64,000 nt of DNA from positions 20,938 through 84,937 of the forward strand of contig NZ_JACXAB010000015.1 of the NCBI RefSeq assembly GCF_014699075.1, given 5' to 3'. Below, in pieces: positions 17,599-28,207 of the stretch. How positions within the stretch are numbered: the stretch's first letter is position 1; each line of letters starts with the position of its first letter. A program made the translations under genes and the position numbers. The DNA is from Microvirga sp. GTDB lineage: Bacteria > Pseudomonadota > Alphaproteobacteria > Rhizobiales > Beijerinckiaceae. The notes below the pieces were generated by a model, which worked only from the letters and a program-made list of their open reading frames with translations, was not told the DNA's origin and did no database searches.

Positions 17599-19005
17599 TT
17601 AGCGGCCCAGCACCGTCGTGAAGGTCCGCCCGCCACGGCTGACGGTGATCTCCCAATAGCCGCCGTTCCGGTTGATCAGGCGATCCGCGTCACGGGTATT
17701 GGCCACACGTTCGCCGTTGATGGCGACGATCTGGTCGCCCTTCTCGAAACCGACGCTCGCGGCGACGCTGCGCTCCTCCAGTTCGGCCACGACGACACCG
17801 TCATCGGCCACATCGATCTGCAGCTCGTCGGCGACCGCCGGCGACATGTTGACGAGAGTCGCACCAGTGAATGGCGTCCGTCCGCGGCTGCGCACCGGAT
17901 CCCGCAGCGGGTTTTCGGGCGGCGGCATGAGCCGCACTTGGATCGTACTCTGCTTTCCGCCGCGCAGGACGGTCAGAGGCGCTTGCCCTTGTGTTCCCTT
18001 GAGGGTGAATCGGTAGCCGAAGGAATCAGGATTATCGACCGGCTGCCCGTCGACCTCCAGGATGGCATCGCCCCGCTTAAGCCCGGCTTCGGCCGCCGGC
18101 CCCTTGTCATAGACGGCGGTCACCAGAACGCCGGTCGGGCGCTCCAGGCCCAATCCAGTGGCGATATCGCCGTCGACGGGCTGGAGGCGCGCTCCGAGCC
18201 AGGGCCGCACCACGTTCTTGGCGCCGCCCCTGGCGGAATTGAGCACCACCCGGACCATGCTGGACGGCACGGCAAAGCCGATGCCGATGCTGCCGCCGGA
18301 GCGCGAATAAATGGCCGTATTGATGCCCACCACCCGGCCGTTCATGTCGATGAGGGCGCCGCCTGAGTTACCCGGGTTGATAGCCGCATCCGTCTGGATG
18401 AAGAACTGGTAGTCGGAGATCCCGACCTGGGTTCGTGCCAAGGCCGAGACGATGCCCTGCGTTACCGTCTGGCCCACACCGAAAGGATTGCCGATCGCGA
18501 GCACGATGTCGCCCACCTGCAGGGCCTCGGAGTCGCCCAGTTCCACCGCCTGAAGGTTGGTGGCGTCCTTCAGCTTGAGCACGGCGATATCCGTGCGTGA
18601 GTCACGCAGCAGGATATCGGCTTCGAACTCCCGGCGGTCGGCAAGCGCCACCTTCACCTCGGTCATGTTCTCGATCACGTGGTTGTTCGTGATCACGAGG
18701 CCCGAAGCATCGACAATGACCCCCGAGCCGAGGGAGCTCTGGGATCGACCCCGGGGAACGCCAGGTGCGTTGTCGCCGAAGAAGCGGCGGAAATACTCCT
18801 CGATGGCGGCATTCTGCCGGCGATCGTTCCGCTTGGCGTAGACGTTGACCACCGCACCCGCGGTCTGCCGCACAATGGGCGCGAAGGAGAGCTGGACCTG
18901 GGCCTTGCTCTCGGGCACGACCCGTTGCGTCTGGGCCTGAGCTCCGCCTGCTCCGAGAGCGAGCGCGGCAAAAGTCACAGCAAGGCGAAGCAGCGAGAAG
19001 CGCAT
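17599..19005 (-). CDS. periplasmic Do/DegP-family serine endoprotease
   Basis: 468 residues. A Sec signal peptide with 'GAGGAQAQ' cleavage near residue 22 is followed by the trypsin-like domain with the triad His in 'ITNNHVIE' (about 104), Asp in 'RTDIAVLKL' (about 134) and Ser in 'NPGNSGGALID' (about 210). Two PDZ domains follow (near 260-350 and 380-465; 'GLKRGDAILEVDGQPV', 'GFEKGDQIVAINGE'). It degrades or chaperones misfolded envelope proteins. Probably first gene of the degP-rarA-crcB-rluC group; 60 bp separate it from rarA. Confidence 0.93.
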   Translation of the reverse strand: MRFSLLRLAVTFAALALGAGGAQAQTQRVVPESKAQVQLSFAPIVRQTAGAVVNVYAKRNDRRQNAAIEEYFRRFFGDNAPGVPRGRSQSSLGSGVIVDASGLVITNNHVIENMTEVKVALADRREFEADILLRDSRTDIAVLKLKDATNLQAVELGDSEALQVGDIVLAIGNPFGVGQTVTQGIVSALARTQVGISDYQFFIQTDAAINPGNSGGALIDMNGRVVGINTAIYSRSGGSIGIGFAVPSSMVRVVLNSARGGAKNVVRPWLGARLQPVDGDIATGLGLERPTGVLVTAVYDKGPAAEAGLKRGDAILEVDGQPVDNPDSFGYRFTLKGTQGQAPLTVLRGGKQSTIQVRLMPPPENPLRDPVRSRGRTPFTGATLVNMSPAVADELQIDVADDGVVVAELEERSVAASVGFEKGDQIVAINGERVANTRDADRLINRNGGYWEITVSRGGRTFTTVLGR

Positions 19006-19099
19006 GGCCAGGAATCCCTCATTCAGCGATGCCCTTCGATAGAACGCCGGGCGCGAAAGTCCAAGCTCCACCGGGCACCTGGGGACACAGGCGCGCAAA

Positions 19100-19127
19100 C
19101 AAAAAGGGCGGCTCGAAAGCCGCCCTT
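19100..19127 (-). terminator. Rho-independent terminator of the ribosomal supercluster
   Basis: On the minus strand, AAGGGCGGCT, loop TTCG, AGCCGCCCTT, then TTTG. The 10-bp perfect GC-rich stem with a UUCG tetraloop and a T-run lies 23 bp after the rplQ stop. It closes the transcription unit that begins at rpsL. Confidence 0.9.
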
Positions 19128-19149
19128 GATAGATCGCCTGCACCAAGAG

Positions 19150-19572
19150 TTACTCGGCGGCCTCGATGATCTCTTCCTTCATGGTCGGGCCCGAATCCTG
19201 GCCGCGCGCATCCACGTCGCGGTCTACGAACTCGATCACGGCCAGCGGGGCGTTGTCGCCGTAGCGGAAGCCGGCCTTTAGGACGCGGGTGTAGCCGCCG
19301 TTGCGGTCGCCGTAGCGCTTGCCGAGCACGTCGAAGAGCTTCTTGACCATGGTTTCGTCGCGCAGCTTCGACATGGCGAGGCGGCGGGCATGCATGTCAC
19401 CGCGCTTGCCGAGGGTGATCAGCTTCTCCACGACCGGACGCAGGTCCTTGGCCTTCGGGAGCGTCGTGACGATCTGCTCGTGCTTGATCAGGGCAGCCGC
19501 CATATTGGCGAACATGGCCTTGCGGTGTTCGGTCGTGCGGTTGAAGCGACGACCACGGAATCCGTGACGCAT
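19150..19572 (-). CDS. rplQ: 50S ribosomal protein L17
   Basis: 140 residues. It starts '[17 protein letters not shown]', the L17 signature, and has '[25 protein letters not shown]' near residue 20 and '[15 protein letters not shown]' near 110. The acidic tail '[10 protein letters not shown]' is common in alphaproteobacteria. Last gene of the cluster, 124 bp after rpoA, followed by a strong terminator. Confidence 0.98.
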   Translation of the reverse strand: MRHGFRGRRFNRTTEHRKAMFANMAAALIKHEQIVTTLPKAKDLRPVVEKLITLGKRGDMHARRLAMSKLRDETMVKKLFDVLGKRYGDRNGGYTRVLKAGFRYGDNAPLAVIEFVDRDVDARGQDSGPTMKEEIIEAAE

Positions 19573-19696
19573 TGGCTTTCTCCTTGGTTTTCCGGCCGCC
19601 GTGCCAAGGGACGGACCGTCTCTCTTTTGATCCGCCGGTTTCCGACGGGGTTGTATCGAAGCCGCCCATCACGAATGAGGAGCGGCTTCGGGATTC

Positions 19697-20713
19697 TTAG
19701 TAGTGCTCTTCGAAGCGCTTCGCGAGATCTTCGATGTTCTCCGGCGGCCAGCCCGGCACGTCCATGCCCAGGTGCAGGCCCATGCCGGCCAGAACTTCCT
19801 TGATCTCGTTGAGCGACTTGCGGCCGAAGTTCGGGGTGCGGAGCATTTCCGCCTCGGACTTCTGGATCAGGTCGCCAATGTAGACGATGTTGTCGTTCTT
19901 CAGGCAGTTTGCCGAACGGACCGACAGTTCGAGCTCGTCCACCTTCTTGAGGAGCGCCGGGTTGAAAGGCAGCTGCGGCGCAGCGGCGGCAGCCTCTTCC
20001 TTGCGGGGCTCTTCGAAGTTGACGAAGACCTGGAGCTGGTCCTGCAGAATGCGGGCGGCATAGGCCACGGCATCCTCAGGCGTCACAGCGCCGTTGGTCT
20101 CCACCGTCATGATCAGCTTGTCGTAGTCGAGGATCTGGCCCTCACGGGTGTTCTCGATACGATAGGAGACCTTCTTCACCGGGCTGTAGAGCGAGTCGAC
20201 CGGGATCAGGCCAATCGGCGCGTCCTCGGTGCGGTTGCGCTCGGCGGGAACGTAGCCCTTGCCGGTGTCGACCGTGAACTCCATGCGGATCTCGGCGCCC
20301 TCGTCGAGGGTGCAGAGCACGAGCTCGGGGTTCAGGATCTGCACATCGCCGACCGTGTTGATGTCGCCAGCCGTCACGGCGCCAGGGCCGGTCTTGCGGA
20401 GCGTCATGCGCTTGGCGCCTTCGCTCTGCATCTTGATGGCGATCGTCTTCACGTTGAGGACGATGTCCGTCACGTCCTCGCGGACACCCGGAATGGACGA
20501 GAACTCGTGCAGCACGCCGTCGATATGGACGGCCGTCACGGCGGCGCCCTGGAGGGACGACAGCAGGACACGGCGCAGGGAGTTTCCGAGCGTCGTGCCG
20601 AAGCCACGCTCGAGCGGCTCCGCAACAACCGTCGCAATACGCTTCGGATCGTCGCCTGGGGAGACTTCGAGCTTGTTCGGCTTAATCAGCTCTTGCCAGT
20701 TCTTTTGGATCAC
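19697..20713 (-). CDS. rpoA: RNA polymerase alpha subunit
   Basis: 338 residues. The N-terminal dimerisation domain ('[22 protein letters not shown]' near residue 38) scaffolds beta and beta'. The C-terminal domain ('[19 protein letters not shown]', '[22 protein letters not shown]') contacts UP elements and activators. I chose the GTG giving '[16 protein letters not shown]', seven bases after GAGAGG. A GTG two codons upstream (20719) lies too close to that Shine-Dalgarno. It lies between rpsK and rplQ, as is normal in the group. Confidence 0.97.
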   Translation of the reverse strand: MIQKNWQELIKPNKLEVSPGDDPKRIATVVAEPLERGFGTTLGNSLRRVLLSSLQGAAVTAVHIDGVLHEFSSIPGVREDVTDIVLNVKTIAIKMQSEGAKRMTLRKTGPGAVTAGDINTVGDVQILNPELVLCTLDEGAEIRMEFTVDTGKGYVPAERNRTEDAPIGLIPVDSLYSPVKKVSYRIENTREGQILDYDKLIMTVETNGAVTPEDAVAYAARILQDQLQVFVNFEEPRKEEAAAAAPQLPFNPALLKKVDELELSVRSANCLKNDNIVYIGDLIQKSEAEMLRTPNFGRKSLNEIKEVLAGMGLHLGMDVPGWPPENIEDLAKRFEEHY

Positions 20714-20808
20714 AACCACACCTCTCGAGGTACGGCTTGAAGGGAAGGCCTCGGGGCCAGCCCTTGAAACCGGAACGCGCGTGGGGGTGCCCCACGCGCA
20801 GGATAACC

Positions 20809-21198
20809 TTAGACGCGGCGACGCTTGCGCGGGCGGCAGCCATTGTGCGGGATCGGCGTCACGTCACGGATCGAGGTGACGGTAAAACCGGCCGACTGAA
20901 GGGCGCGCAGGGCGGACTCGCGGCCGGAGCCGGGACCCGACACCTCGACCTCAAGGGTGCGCATGCCGTGCTCGGAAGCCTTGCGGGCAGCGTCTTCAGC
21001 GGCGATCTGAGCCGCATAAGGGGTCGACTTACGCGAACCCTTGAAACCCATCGCGCCGGCCGAGGACCACGAGATCGTGTTGCCCTGGGCGTCGGTGATG
21101 GTGATCATGGTGTTGTTGAACGAGGCGTTCACATGCGCCACGCCGGAAACGATGTTCTTGCGTTCGCGGCGGCGGACGCGGGTAGCTTCTTTAGCCAT
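20809..21198 (-). CDS. rpsK: 30S ribosomal protein S11
   Basis: 129 residues, standard length. '[22 protein letters not shown]' near residue 16, '[21 protein letters not shown]' near 55 and the ending '[18 protein letters not shown]' are diagnostic. It forms part of the 30S platform near the mRNA exit. It follows rpsM by 78 bp and precedes rpoA. Confidence 0.98.
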   Translation of the reverse strand: MAKEATRVRRRERKNIVSGVAHVNASFNNTMITITDAQGNTISWSSAGAMGFKGSRKSTPYAAQIAAEDAARKASEHGMRTLEVEVSGPGSGRESALRALQSAGFTVTSIRDVTPIPHNGCRPRKRRRV

Positions 21199-21276
21199 TC
21201 CAAAGATCCTTCAAGCGCGCCCGTCATGCCAGGCGCTCGGGAGAAAGGGCCACCCGCCAGGGGTGGCCGCAAAACC

Positions 21277-21645
21277 TTACTTCTTCTTGCCGGCGATCGG
21301 CTTCGACTTGCCCTTGCGGGTGCGGGCATTCGTGTGCGTGCGCTGGCCGCGGACCGGCAGGCTGCGTCGGTGGCGCAGGCCACGGTAGGCAGCGAGGTCC
21401 ATCAGGCGCTTGATGTTCATGGACACTTCGCGGCGCAGGTCGCCCTCGACGATGTAGTCGCGGTCGATGGTCTCGCGGATGGCCAGAACCTCGGCGTCGG
21501 TCAGCTGGTTCACGCGGCGCTCGGCCGGGATGTTGACCTTCTCGACGATCTCCTGGGCCTTTTTGGGCCCAATGCCGTGGATGTACTGAAGCGCGATTAC
21601 AACGCGCTTGGCAGTCGGGATGTTGACGCCTGCTATACGGGCCAT
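21277..21645 (-). CDS. rpsM: 30S ribosomal protein S13
   Basis: 122 residues from '[14 protein letters not shown]'. '[13 protein letters not shown]' near residue 21 and '[26 protein letters not shown]' (in two parts, near 88-112) identify it. The basic tail '[10 protein letters not shown]' reaches the P-site tRNA. The Met eight codons upstream is rejected because it adds non-family residues. A 198-bp gap with a candidate promoter and a stem-loop separates it from adk. Confidence 0.98.
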   Translation of the reverse strand: MARIAGVNIPTAKRVVIALQYIHGIGPKKAQEIVEKVNIPAERRVNQLTDAEVLAIRETIDRDYIVEGDLRREVSMNIKRLMDLAAYRGLRHRRSLPVRGQRTHTNARTRKGKSKPIAGKKK

Positions 21646-21746
21646 CGTCCGTCTCCATATAAGAAGCAAAAGCTTCGGGTTATGATTATCGCGCGTCCGG
21701 TGGAGGCCGGCCCCTGCGCGGGTTCCTTATGCGAAAAACACAACAA

Positions 21747-21777
21747 TCCAGAGCGGCCTCTCATGAAGCCCTCTGGA
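21747..21777 (-). promoter_or_regulatory. stem-loop in the adk-rpsM gap
   Basis: TCCAGAG and CTCTGGA arms (7 bp) enclose a 17-base loop about 100 bp before rpsM. No clean T-run follows. It could be a leader structure used in ribosomal-protein autoregulation or an RNA-processing site; the role is not established. Confidence 0.35.
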
Positions 21778-21803
21778 TATGCAGGTTCTTGTGCAAGAGC
21801 TTG

Positions 21804-21832
21804 CCCCTAACGGAAATTAACCCGTCCGTCAA
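21804..21832 (-). promoter_or_regulatory. candidate promoter for rpsM-rpsK-rpoA-rplQ
   Basis: On the minus strand CTTGACG (-35 TTGACG, plus 21827-21832) is followed 17 bases later by TAGGGG (21804-21809). The -35 is excellent and the -10 poor, so this is tentative. It would give the alpha operon its own transcript besides read-through from adk. Confidence 0.4.
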
Positions 21833-21843
21833 GCCCCTGCCCT

Positions 21844-22425
21844 TCAGCGGCCGAGGATTTCCCTGATCGCCTGGGTCACATCGTCGATGGGTTTCATGCC
21901 ATCGACGGTCTTCAGCATGCCCGTACGCTCGTAGTAGGCCGAGAGCGGAGCCGTCTGATTTCTGTAGGCGTCAAGCCGGGTCTTGAAGACCTCCGGGTTG
22001 TCATCCTTACGGACAGGTTCACCACGGGCCTCGGTTTCCTTGGCCCGCTTGACGATCCGCTCAACCAGTTCAGTCTCGTTGACCTTGAACTCGATGACAG
22101 CGTCGAGCTTCAGGCCCTTGTCCGCCAACATCCGGTCGAAAGCCTCGGCCTGGGCAACAGTCCTGGGAAAGCCGTCGAGGATGAAGCCGGTCTTGGCGTC
22201 ATGCTCCTCGATCCGATCGGCGATGATGCCGACGACAATGTCGTCAGACACCAACTCACCCCGGTCCATGACGGCCTTGGCCTTGAGGCCGACCGGCGTG
22301 CCGGCCGCCACGGCTGCGCGGAGCATATCGCCCGTCGAAAGCTGGGGAATCCCCAGCCTCTCGACCAGACGTACAGCCTGAGTGCCTTTACCGGCCCCCG
22401 GCGGCCCCAGCAGGATGATCCTCAT
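21844..22425 (-). CDS. adk: adenylate kinase (short form)
   Basis: 193 residues. P-loop '[14 protein letters not shown]' near residue 7, AMP-binding '[10 protein letters not shown]' near 30, and '[17 protein letters not shown]' near 80. The LID is the short type without the zinc-finger insertion, explaining 193 rather than about 214 residues. It catalyses ATP + AMP to 2 ADP. It follows secY by 54 bp, the normal alphaproteobacterial position. Confidence 0.97.
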   Translation of the reverse strand: MRIILLGPPGAGKGTQAVRLVERLGIPQLSTGDMLRAAVAAGTPVGLKAKAVMDRGELVSDDIVVGIIADRIEEHDAKTGFILDGFPRTVAQAEAFDRMLADKGLKLDAVIEFKVNETELVERIVKRAKETEARGEPVRKDDNPEVFKTRLDAYRNQTAPLSAYYERTGMLKTVDGMKPIDDVTQAIREILGR

Positions 22426-22479
22426 CGACGCCCCCCTGACTTCGTCGAGAATGCTCGCCTTCGGGCGAGATATCTGTTG

Positions 22480-23817
22480 TTAGCGTCTGCGTGCACCCTT
22501 GAGCTTCGCCTTCTTGACGAGGCCCTCATACTGGTGGGCGAGCAGGTGACCGTGCACCTGAGCAACCGTGTCCATGGTAACAGACACGACGATCAGAAGC
22601 GAAGTCCCGCCAAAGTAGAATGGCAAAGCCGCATAAGACACCAGCAGTTCGGGAATAAGGCAGATGATCACCAGGTAAATCGCACCGAGCACCGTGATGC
22701 GGGTCAGAACCTGGTCGATGAAGTCCGCTGTCCGCTCACCAGGACGGATGCCAGGAATGAAGCCGCCCTGCTTCTTCAGGTTGTCCGCTGTCTCCGTGGG
22801 ATTGAAGACGATAGCCGTGTAGAAGAACGCGAAGAACACGATCAGGGCCGCATACAGGAACATGTAGGCAGGACGTCCGTGGGCGAGATAGGCTGTTAGC
22901 GTGGCAATGAACCCCGTCCCGTCCGCGTTGCTCTGGAAGCTGGCAATGGTCGCCGGCAGCAGCAGAAGCGAGGAGGCGAAGATCGGCGGGATCACGCCCG
23001 AGGTGTTCAGCTTGAGCGGCAGGAACGAGGTCTGGCCCTCGTACATGCGGTTGCCGACCTGACGCTTCGGATAGTTGATGAGGAGGCGGCGCTGGGCGCG
23101 CTCCATGAACACCACGAAGTAGATGATGGCGACAGCCATCACGATCACGCCGATGATCAGGCCCGTGGAGATAGCCCCCTGACGGCCGAGCTCGAGGGTA
23201 CCGGCGATCGCCGATGGGAGATTGGCCACGATACCGGCGAAGATGATCAGCGACGTGCCGTTGCCGATGCCGCGGGACGTGATCTGCTCGCCCAGCCACA
23301 TGAGGAACATGGTGCCGCCCGTCAGGGTGATCACGGACGAGATCAGGAAGAACGGACCGGGTGCATCCACGATCGTGCCGGAGCTTTGCAGGCCCACGGC
23401 AATGCCCCACGACTGGAACACAGCCAGCATCACCGTGAGATAGCGGGTGTACTGGTTCAGGATCTTGCGGCCGGCCTCCCCTTCCTTCTTGAGCGCTTCA
23501 AGAGAAGGAAGAACGGAGGTCAGGAGCTGAACAATGATCGAGGCTGAAATGTACGGCATGATGTTCAGGGCGAAGATCGCCATGCGCTCCACGGCGCCGC
23601 CCGAGAACATGTTGAAGAGGCCAAGCACGCCGCCGCTGGCGTTCTGGAAGCTCTGCGCCAGGGCTTCCGGGTTGATGCCGGGCAGCGGGATGTAGGTGCC
23701 GAGACGATAGACGATCAGGGCGCCCAAGGTGAACCAGATGCGCTTCTTCAGCTCATCGGCCTTGGCAATGGCGCCGAAATTGATATTTGCCGCAAGTTGC
23801 TCGGCTGCTGAGGCCAT
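22480..23817 (-). CDS. secY: protein translocase subunit SecY
   Basis: 445 residues, ten membrane segments. 'YRLGTYIPLPGINP' near residue 40 (TM1), 'ALNIMPYISASIIVQLL' near 80 (TM2, pore ring), 'NYPKRQVGNRMYEGQTSFLPLKLNTSGVIPPIFASS' (quoted region spans about 240-275) and 'GGFIPGIRPGERTADFID' near 360. It forms the SecYEG channel with SecE, encoded at 52489. Start 'MASAAEQLAANINF' is typical for rhizobia. It lies after rplO. Confidence 0.97.
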   Translation of the reverse strand: MASAAEQLAANINFGAIAKADELKKRIWFTLGALIVYRLGTYIPLPGINPEALAQSFQNASGGVLGLFNMFSGGAVERMAIFALNIMPYISASIIVQLLTSVLPSLEALKKEGEAGRKILNQYTRYLTVMLAVFQSWGIAVGLQSSGTIVDAPGPFFLISSVITLTGGTMFLMWLGEQITSRGIGNGTSLIIFAGIVANLPSAIAGTLELGRQGAISTGLIIGVIVMAVAIIYFVVFMERAQRRLLINYPKRQVGNRMYEGQTSFLPLKLNTSGVIPPIFASSLLLLPATIASFQSNADGTGFIATLTAYLAHGRPAYMFLYAALIVFFAFFYTAIVFNPTETADNLKKQGGFIPGIRPGERTADFIDQVLTRITVLGAIYLVIICLIPELLVSYAALPFYFGGTSLLIVVSVTMDTVAQVHGHLLAHQYEGLVKKAKLKGARRR

Positions 23818-23922
23818 AATGGTGTCCCCGAAATACTTGAACCGTGACAGTATCACGCAAACGGCGGCCACGCGATCATAACGCGGGCCGCCGCTTGGAT
23901 CTTAGTCAATGTGGGCGCTGGC

Positions 23923-24396
23923 TCACGCCTGCGCAACGCCACCCAGCAGGGTGACAGAGCCACCAGCCTTCTCGATCGCTTCGACGGCCGACTTCGAGGC
24001 GCCGTGGACCTGGAAGGAGAGCTTCGTCTTGAGCTCGCCGACGCCGAGGATCTTCACGCCGTCGCGCGGCTTGGAGACCACACCGGCAGCCACCAGAGTC
24101 TCGACCGTGATGGCAGCGCCCGTGTCGAGCTTGCCGGCTTCGATCGCCTGCTGGATGCGGCCGACATTGACCTCGTTGAGGTCAATCTGGTTCGGCTTGT
24201 TGAAGCCGCGCTTCGGCAGACGGCGATGCAGAGGCATCTGGCCGCCTTCGAAGCCCTTGATGGACACGCCGGTACGGGACTTCTGTCCCTTCACGCCGCG
24301 ACCACCGGTCTTGCCCTTGCCGGAGCCGATACCACGGCCGACACGCATGCGGTTCTTGGTAGAACCTTCGTTGTCACGAATTTCATTAAGTTTCAT
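23923..24396 (-). CDS. rplO: 50S ribosomal protein L15
   Basis: 157 residues starting '[22 protein letters not shown]'. The Gly-rich RNA-binding segment '[22 protein letters not shown]' (in two parts) and '[17 protein letters not shown]' are diagnostic. The longer frame upstream is not family-like. It begins 10 bp after rpmD and precedes secY by 105 bp. Confidence 0.98.
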   Translation of the reverse strand: MKLNEIRDNEGSTKNRMRVGRGIGSGKGKTGGRGVKGQKSRTGVSIKGFEGGQMPLHRRLPKRGFNKPNQIDLNEVNVGRIQQAIEAGKLDTGAAITVETLVAAGVVSKPRDGVKILGVGELKTKLSFQVHGASKSAVEAIEKAGGSVTLLGGVAQA

Positions 24397-24406
24397 GACG
24401 CTCTCC

Positions 24407-24613
24407 TCACTGCCCGTCGACAACGCGCACGAGGTGCTTGACCTTTTCGATCATACCGCGAATTGCCGGCGTGTCTTCCAAGGTCGAAGTACGGTGAAGC
24501 TTGTTGAGCTTGAGGCCGATCAGCGTCTGGCGCTGCTTGGACTCGCGGCGGATCGGCGAACCGATCTGCTCAACGGTGACGGTGGATGCTGCAGCAGCAG
24601 GCCTCTGTGCCAT
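24407..24613 (-). CDS. rpmD: 50S ribosomal protein L30
   Basis: 68 residues. '[23 protein letters not shown]' and '[18 protein letters not shown]' match L30. The N-terminal '[10 protein letters not shown]' is a short lineage-specific extension. It lies between rpsE (14-bp gap) and rplO (10-bp gap) in the spc operon. Confidence 0.97.
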   Translation of the reverse strand: MAQRPAAAASTVTVEQIGSPIRRESKQRQTLIGLKLNKLHRTSTLEDTPAIRGMIEKVKHLVRVVDGQ

Positions 24614-24627
24614 GGTTACAGCCTTCC

Positions 24628-25197
24628 TTACGCTTCAGCGCCAGCGGCTTCGCTGACATCAGCATCGCGGCGGCGAGCCTGCAGCGTCGAGACCTTCAGG
24701 CCACGGCGAGCGGCGACCGAACGCGGGCTATCCTCGTTCTTGAGCGCATCGAAGGTTGCGCGGACGAGATTGTACGGGTTCGACGAGCCGAGCGACTTGG
24801 CAACCACGTCCTGCATGCCCACCACCTCGAAGACGGCGCGCATTGGGCCGCCGGCGATGATGCCGGTACCCTGGGGAGCAGCACGGAGCACAACCTTGCC
24901 GGCGCCGTGGCGGCCGTTCACGTCGTGATGCAGGGTGCGGCCTTCGCGAAGGGCAACGCGGATCATGGAGCGCTTGGCAGCGTCCGTGGCCTTGCGGATG
25001 GCTTCCGGCACTTCACGGGCCTTGCCGTGACCGAAGCCGACGCGGCCCTTCTGGTCGCCGACGACGACGAGAGCAGCAAAGCCGAACCGACGGCCGCCCT
25101 TCACCACCTTGGCGACGCGGTTGATGTGGACCAGGCGGTCCACGAATTCGCTGTCGCGCTCTTCGCGATCAGCACGTTCTCTTGGTTCTCTAGCCAT
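24628..25197 (-). CDS. rpsE: 30S ribosomal protein S5
   Basis: 189 residues from '[18 protein letters not shown]'. The double-stranded-RNA-binding part has '[30 protein letters not shown]' (about residues 20-50), where spectinomycin-resistance sites lie and look wild type ('KGGRR'). The C-terminal half has '[21 protein letters not shown]'. An alternative Met four codons upstream is less typical. Confidence 0.98.
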   Translation of the reverse strand: MAREPRERADREERDSEFVDRLVHINRVAKVVKGGRRFGFAALVVVGDQKGRVGFGHGKAREVPEAIRKATDAAKRSMIRVALREGRTLHHDVNGRHGAGKVVLRAAPQGTGIIAGGPMRAVFEVVGMQDVVAKSLGSSNPYNLVRATFDALKNEDSPRSVAARRGLKVSTLQARRRDADVSEAAGAEA

Positions 25198-25261
25198 GAG
25201 ACCTCTCACTTGCGCGGGCGGCGGGCCCGCTCGCTAAGGGTTGCTTGGATTAAACCCGCCG

Positions 25262-25624
25262 TTAGAAATCCAGACCGCCTTCACGGGCAGCGTCAGCCAG
25301 GGCCTTGACGCGACCGTGATAGAGGTAGCCCGAGCGGTCGAAAATGACCTGCTTGACGCCGGCCGCAACCGCGCGCTCAGCGACGAGCTTGCCCACTTCC
25401 TTCGCCGCATCGACAGTGGCGCCGGTCTTGAGCTTGCCCTTCAGGTCAGTCTCGAGGGTCGAAGCCGCAGCGACCGTATGGCCGCGCACGTCGTCGATGA
25501 TCTGGGCATAGATCTGCTTGGACGAACGGAAGACCGACAAACGCGGACGACCGTTCGCTGCTTTCTTGATCGCACGGCGCACACGAGCCTTGCGGCGATC
25601 TTCAGCGCCTTTCTTCTCAGCCAT
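25262..25624 (-). CDS. rplR: 50S ribosomal protein L18
   Basis: 120 residues. '[36 protein letters not shown]' (about residues 10-45) is the 5S rRNA-binding region, and '[24 protein letters not shown]' ends the protein. It lies 12 bp after rplF and 64 bp before rpsE. Confidence 0.98.
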   Translation of the reverse strand: MAEKKGAEDRRKARVRRAIKKAANGRPRLSVFRSSKQIYAQIIDDVRGHTVAAASTLETDLKGKLKTGATVDAAKEVGKLVAERAVAAGVKQVIFDRSGYLYHGRVKALADAAREGGLDF

Positions 25625-25636
25625 GATACGTCGTCC

Positions 25637-26170
25637 TTACTTCTTCTTGCCTTCCTTGCGGAAGATGAACTCGTTGGCATACTTGACGCCCTTGCCCTTG
25701 TAGGGCTCCGGACCGCGGTATTCGCGGATCTCGGCGGCAGTCTGACCAACGACCTGCTTGTCGATGCCGGCCACAACGACTTCCGTCGGCTTCGGCGTCG
25801 TGATCGTCACGCCGGCCGGAATCGCATAGTCGATGTCGTGGCTGTAGCCCAGCGACAGCTTCAGCACCTTGCCGGCAACGGCGGCCTTGTAGCCGACGCC
25901 GTTGATCTCAAGGCGCTTCTCGAAGCCTTTGGACACGCCTTCGACCAGGTTCGCCACCTGGGCGCGGGACATACCCCACTTCGCACGGGCCGTCTTGGAC
26001 TCATCGCGCGGGTTCACCGACACGGCGCCGTCCTCGAAAGCAACCAAGACTTCTTCGGGAACGAGGAACGAGAGTTCGCCCTTCGAGCCCTTAACCTTCA
26101 CCATCTGACCGTCAACGGTCGCCGTCACACCTGACGGAACCGGAACGGGCTTCTTGCCTACTCGTGACAT
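25637..26170 (-). CDS. rplF: 50S ribosomal protein L6
   Basis: 177 residues, two repeated domains. It opens '[15 protein letters not shown]'; the closing motif '[23 protein letters not shown]' near 150 is diagnostic. It contacts the sarcin-ricin region near the factor-binding site. It follows rpsH by 36 bp. Confidence 0.98.
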   Translation of the reverse strand: MSRVGKKPVPVPSGVTATVDGQMVKVKGSKGELSFLVPEEVLVAFEDGAVSVNPRDESKTARAKWGMSRAQVANLVEGVSKGFEKRLEINGVGYKAAVAGKVLKLSLGYSHDIDYAIPAGVTITTPKPTEVVVAGIDKQVVGQTAAEIREYRGPEPYKGKGVKYANEFIFRKEGKKK

Positions 26171-26206
26171 TTTCGAATCCTCGTGGTTCTGTGCGGGTGC
26201 TTGGCC

Positions 26207-26602
26207 TTAGAAGACCTTGCAGAGCACTTCGCCGCCCACGTTCTTCTCCCGGGCCTCGTGATCGGCCATCACGCCCTGGGGCGTCGAGAGAATGGTGATG
26301 CCCAGGCCGTCGGCCACGCGAGGCATGGTATCGACGGAGGCATACACGCGGCGGCCGGGCTTGGAGACGCGCTCGATGGAGCGGATCACCGGCTGGCCGT
26401 CATAGTACTTGAGCTCGATCGAGAACTCGGTCCGGCCGTTGCCGAACTCTGTCTGCGAGTAGTCGCGGATGTAGCCCTCGGACTTGAGAACCTCAAGAAC
26501 GCGAGCGCGCAGCTTCGAGCCAGGGGTGGAGACGGTACCGCGACGGCGCATCTGCGCGTTGCGGATACGGGTGAGCATATCGCCCAACGGATCGTTGATC
26601 AT
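26207..26602 (-). CDS. rpsH: 30S ribosomal protein S8
   Basis: 131 residues. '[17 protein letters not shown]' at the start and '[33 protein letters not shown]' at the end (quoted region about residues 100-131) are diagnostic. In other bacteria S8 is the translational autoregulator of the spc operon. It starts 15 bp after rpsN. Confidence 0.98.
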   Translation of the reverse strand: MINDPLGDMLTRIRNAQMRRRGTVSTPGSKLRARVLEVLKSEGYIRDYSQTEFGNGRTEFSIELKYYDGQPVIRSIERVSKPGRRVYASVDTMPRVADGLGITILSTPQGVMADHEAREKNVGGEVLCKVF

Positions 26603-26617
26603 ATGATGCCCTCCCCC

Positions 26618-26923
26618 CTACCAGCTGGACTTCACGAGGCCTGGAATCAGGCCCTTGTTGCCGAGCTCGCGCAGAGCGATACGGGACATGCCGAGCTTGC
26701 GGTAGTAAGCGCGGGGACGGCCCGTGATCTCGCAACGGTTGCGGATGCGGGTCGGGCTCGCGTTGCGCGGCAGCTCGGCCAGCTTGAGGCGCGCCTCGAA
26801 GCGCTCCTCCATGGACTTCGACTCGTCGTTGGCGACCGCCAGGAGGCGCTCACGGCGGCCGGCGAACTTCTTCACCAGCTCACGACGGTGCTTGTTCTTC
26901 TCAATAGCGCTTTTCTTAGCCAT
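26618..26923 (-). CDS. rpsN: 30S ribosomal protein S14, zinc-independent form
   Basis: 101 residues, the long form lacking the CxxC zinc motifs; only one Cys is present ('[21 protein letters not shown]' region, near residue 64). '[17 protein letters not shown]' is the classical C-terminus. It lies between rplE (39-bp gap) and rpsH. Confidence 0.98.
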   Translation of the reverse strand: MAKKSAIEKNKHRRELVKKFAGRRERLLAVANDESKSMEERFEARLKLAELPRNASPTRIRNRCEITGRPRAYYRKLGMSRIALRELGNKGLIPGLVKSSW

Positions 26924-26962
26924 GCTTTTATCTCCAGTGTCCGCGTTTGAGGACAGTTATCC

Positions 26963-27529
26963 TCACTGCCGGAACGGGAAGTTGAAGTGACGCAGCAGGG
27001 CGCGGGCTTCGTCGTCAGTCTTCGCCGTAGTGGTGATGATGACGTCCATGCCCCAAACCTGCTCGACCCTGTCGTAATTGATCTCAGGGAACACCAGGTG
27101 CTCCTTGATGCCCATTGCGTAGTTGCCGCGGCCGTCGAACGACTTCGGGTTCAGGCCCCGGAAGTCGCGGACGCGCGGGAGCGCGATGGTCACGAAGCGA
27201 TCAAGGAACTCGTACATGCGAGCCTTGCGCAGCGTAACCTTGGCACCGATCGGCATGTTCTCGCGAACCTTGAACTGCGAGATAGCCTTGCGGGCCTTTG
27301 TGATCACCGGCTTCTGGCCGGCGATGAGAGCGAGATCGGCAGCGGCGACCGAAGCCTTCTTCGAGTCCGCAGTCGACTCGCCAACGCCCATGTTGAGGAC
27401 GATCTTCTCGATCGCCGGCACTTCCATGGGGTTCTTGTAGCCGAATTCTTCAATCAGCTTCGGACGCACCACTTCCTCGTAGTGCTTCTTCATCCGCGGC
27501 GTGTAGCCGTCCACCTGAGCCTTAGCCAT
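26963..27529 (-). CDS. rplE: 50S ribosomal protein L5
   Basis: 188 residues. '[19 protein letters not shown]' near residue 33, '[26 protein letters not shown]' (two parts near 78-104) and '[19 protein letters not shown]' near 163 identify it. It binds 5S rRNA. It overlaps the end of rplX by 8 bp, which points to translational coupling. Confidence 0.98.
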   Translation of the reverse strand: MAKAQVDGYTPRMKKHYEEVVRPKLIEEFGYKNPMEVPAIEKIVLNMGVGESTADSKKASVAAADLALIAGQKPVITKARKAISQFKVRENMPIGAKVTLRKARMYEFLDRFVTIALPRVRDFRGLNPKSFDGRGNYAMGIKEHLVFPEINYDRVEQVWGMDVIITTTAKTDDEARALLRHFNFPFRQ

Positions 27530-27839
27530 CGATCAGGTCCCCCGAACGCTTGGCGAAACGGACCTTGCGGCCGTCTTCGAGAACTTTGAAACCAACCCGG
27601 GTCGGCTTGCCGTCCTTGGGGTCTGCGTAGGCCAGGTTCGACAGGTGGATGGCGGCCTCTTTCGAGATGATGCCGGCTTCCGAGCTTGCCGTCTGACGCT
27701 GGTGGCGCTTCACGACGTTCACGCCACGGACAACCGCGCGTTCTTCCTTCGGGAGCACCTGGACAACTTCACCGGTCTTGCCCTTGTCGCGACCGGTCAG
27801 GACGACGACCTTGTCGCCCTTCTTGATCTTCGCGGCCAT
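27522..27839 (-). CDS. rplX: 50S ribosomal protein L24
   Basis: 105 residues. The KOW motif '[22 protein letters not shown]' (near residues 4-25) and '[13 protein letters not shown]' identify L24, an assembly initiator. Its start overlaps the end of rplN by one base and its end overlaps rplE by 8 bp. Confidence 0.98.
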   Translation of the reverse strand: MAAKIKKGDKVVVLTGRDKGKTGEVVQVLPKEERAVVRGVNVVKRHQRQTASSEAGIISKEAAIHLSNLAYADPKDGKPTRVGFKVLEDGRKVRFAKRSGDLIDG

Positions 27840-28207
27840 TAGAGCACCTCCGGCGCAAGCGAAATGATTTTCATGTGGTTCTTGGCACGCAGCTCACGCG
27901 GAACGGGGCCGAAGATACGGGTGCCGACCGGCTCTTTCTGATTGTTGATCAGAACGGCGGCATTGCGGTCGAAACGGATGACCGAACCGTCAGCGCGGCG
28001 GATGTCCTTGGCGGTGCGCACGACGACCGCCTTCATGACGTCGCCCTTCTTCACGCGACCGCGCGGGATAGCTTCTTTCACGGATACGACGATGATATCG
28101 CCCACGGAAGCGTACTTACGCTTCGAACCGCCGAGAACCTTGATGCACATCACGCGACGGGCGCCGGAATTGTCGGCGACGTCAAGATTCGTCTGCATCT
28201 GGATCAT
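27839..28207 (-). CDS. rplN: 50S ribosomal protein L14
   Basis: 122 residues starting '[21 protein letters not shown]', the universal L14 opening. '[13 protein letters not shown]' near 104 is also diagnostic. The longer upstream frame is rejected on family grounds. First gene of the spc group; the 164-bp gap from rpsQ is the largest inside the S10-spc run and holds a stem-loop. Confidence 0.98.
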   Translation of the reverse strand: MIQMQTNLDVADNSGARRVMCIKVLGGSKRKYASVGDIIVVSVKEAIPRGRVKKGDVMKAVVVRTAKDIRRADGSVIRFDRNAAVLINNQKEPVGTRIFGPVPRELRAKNHMKIISLAPEVL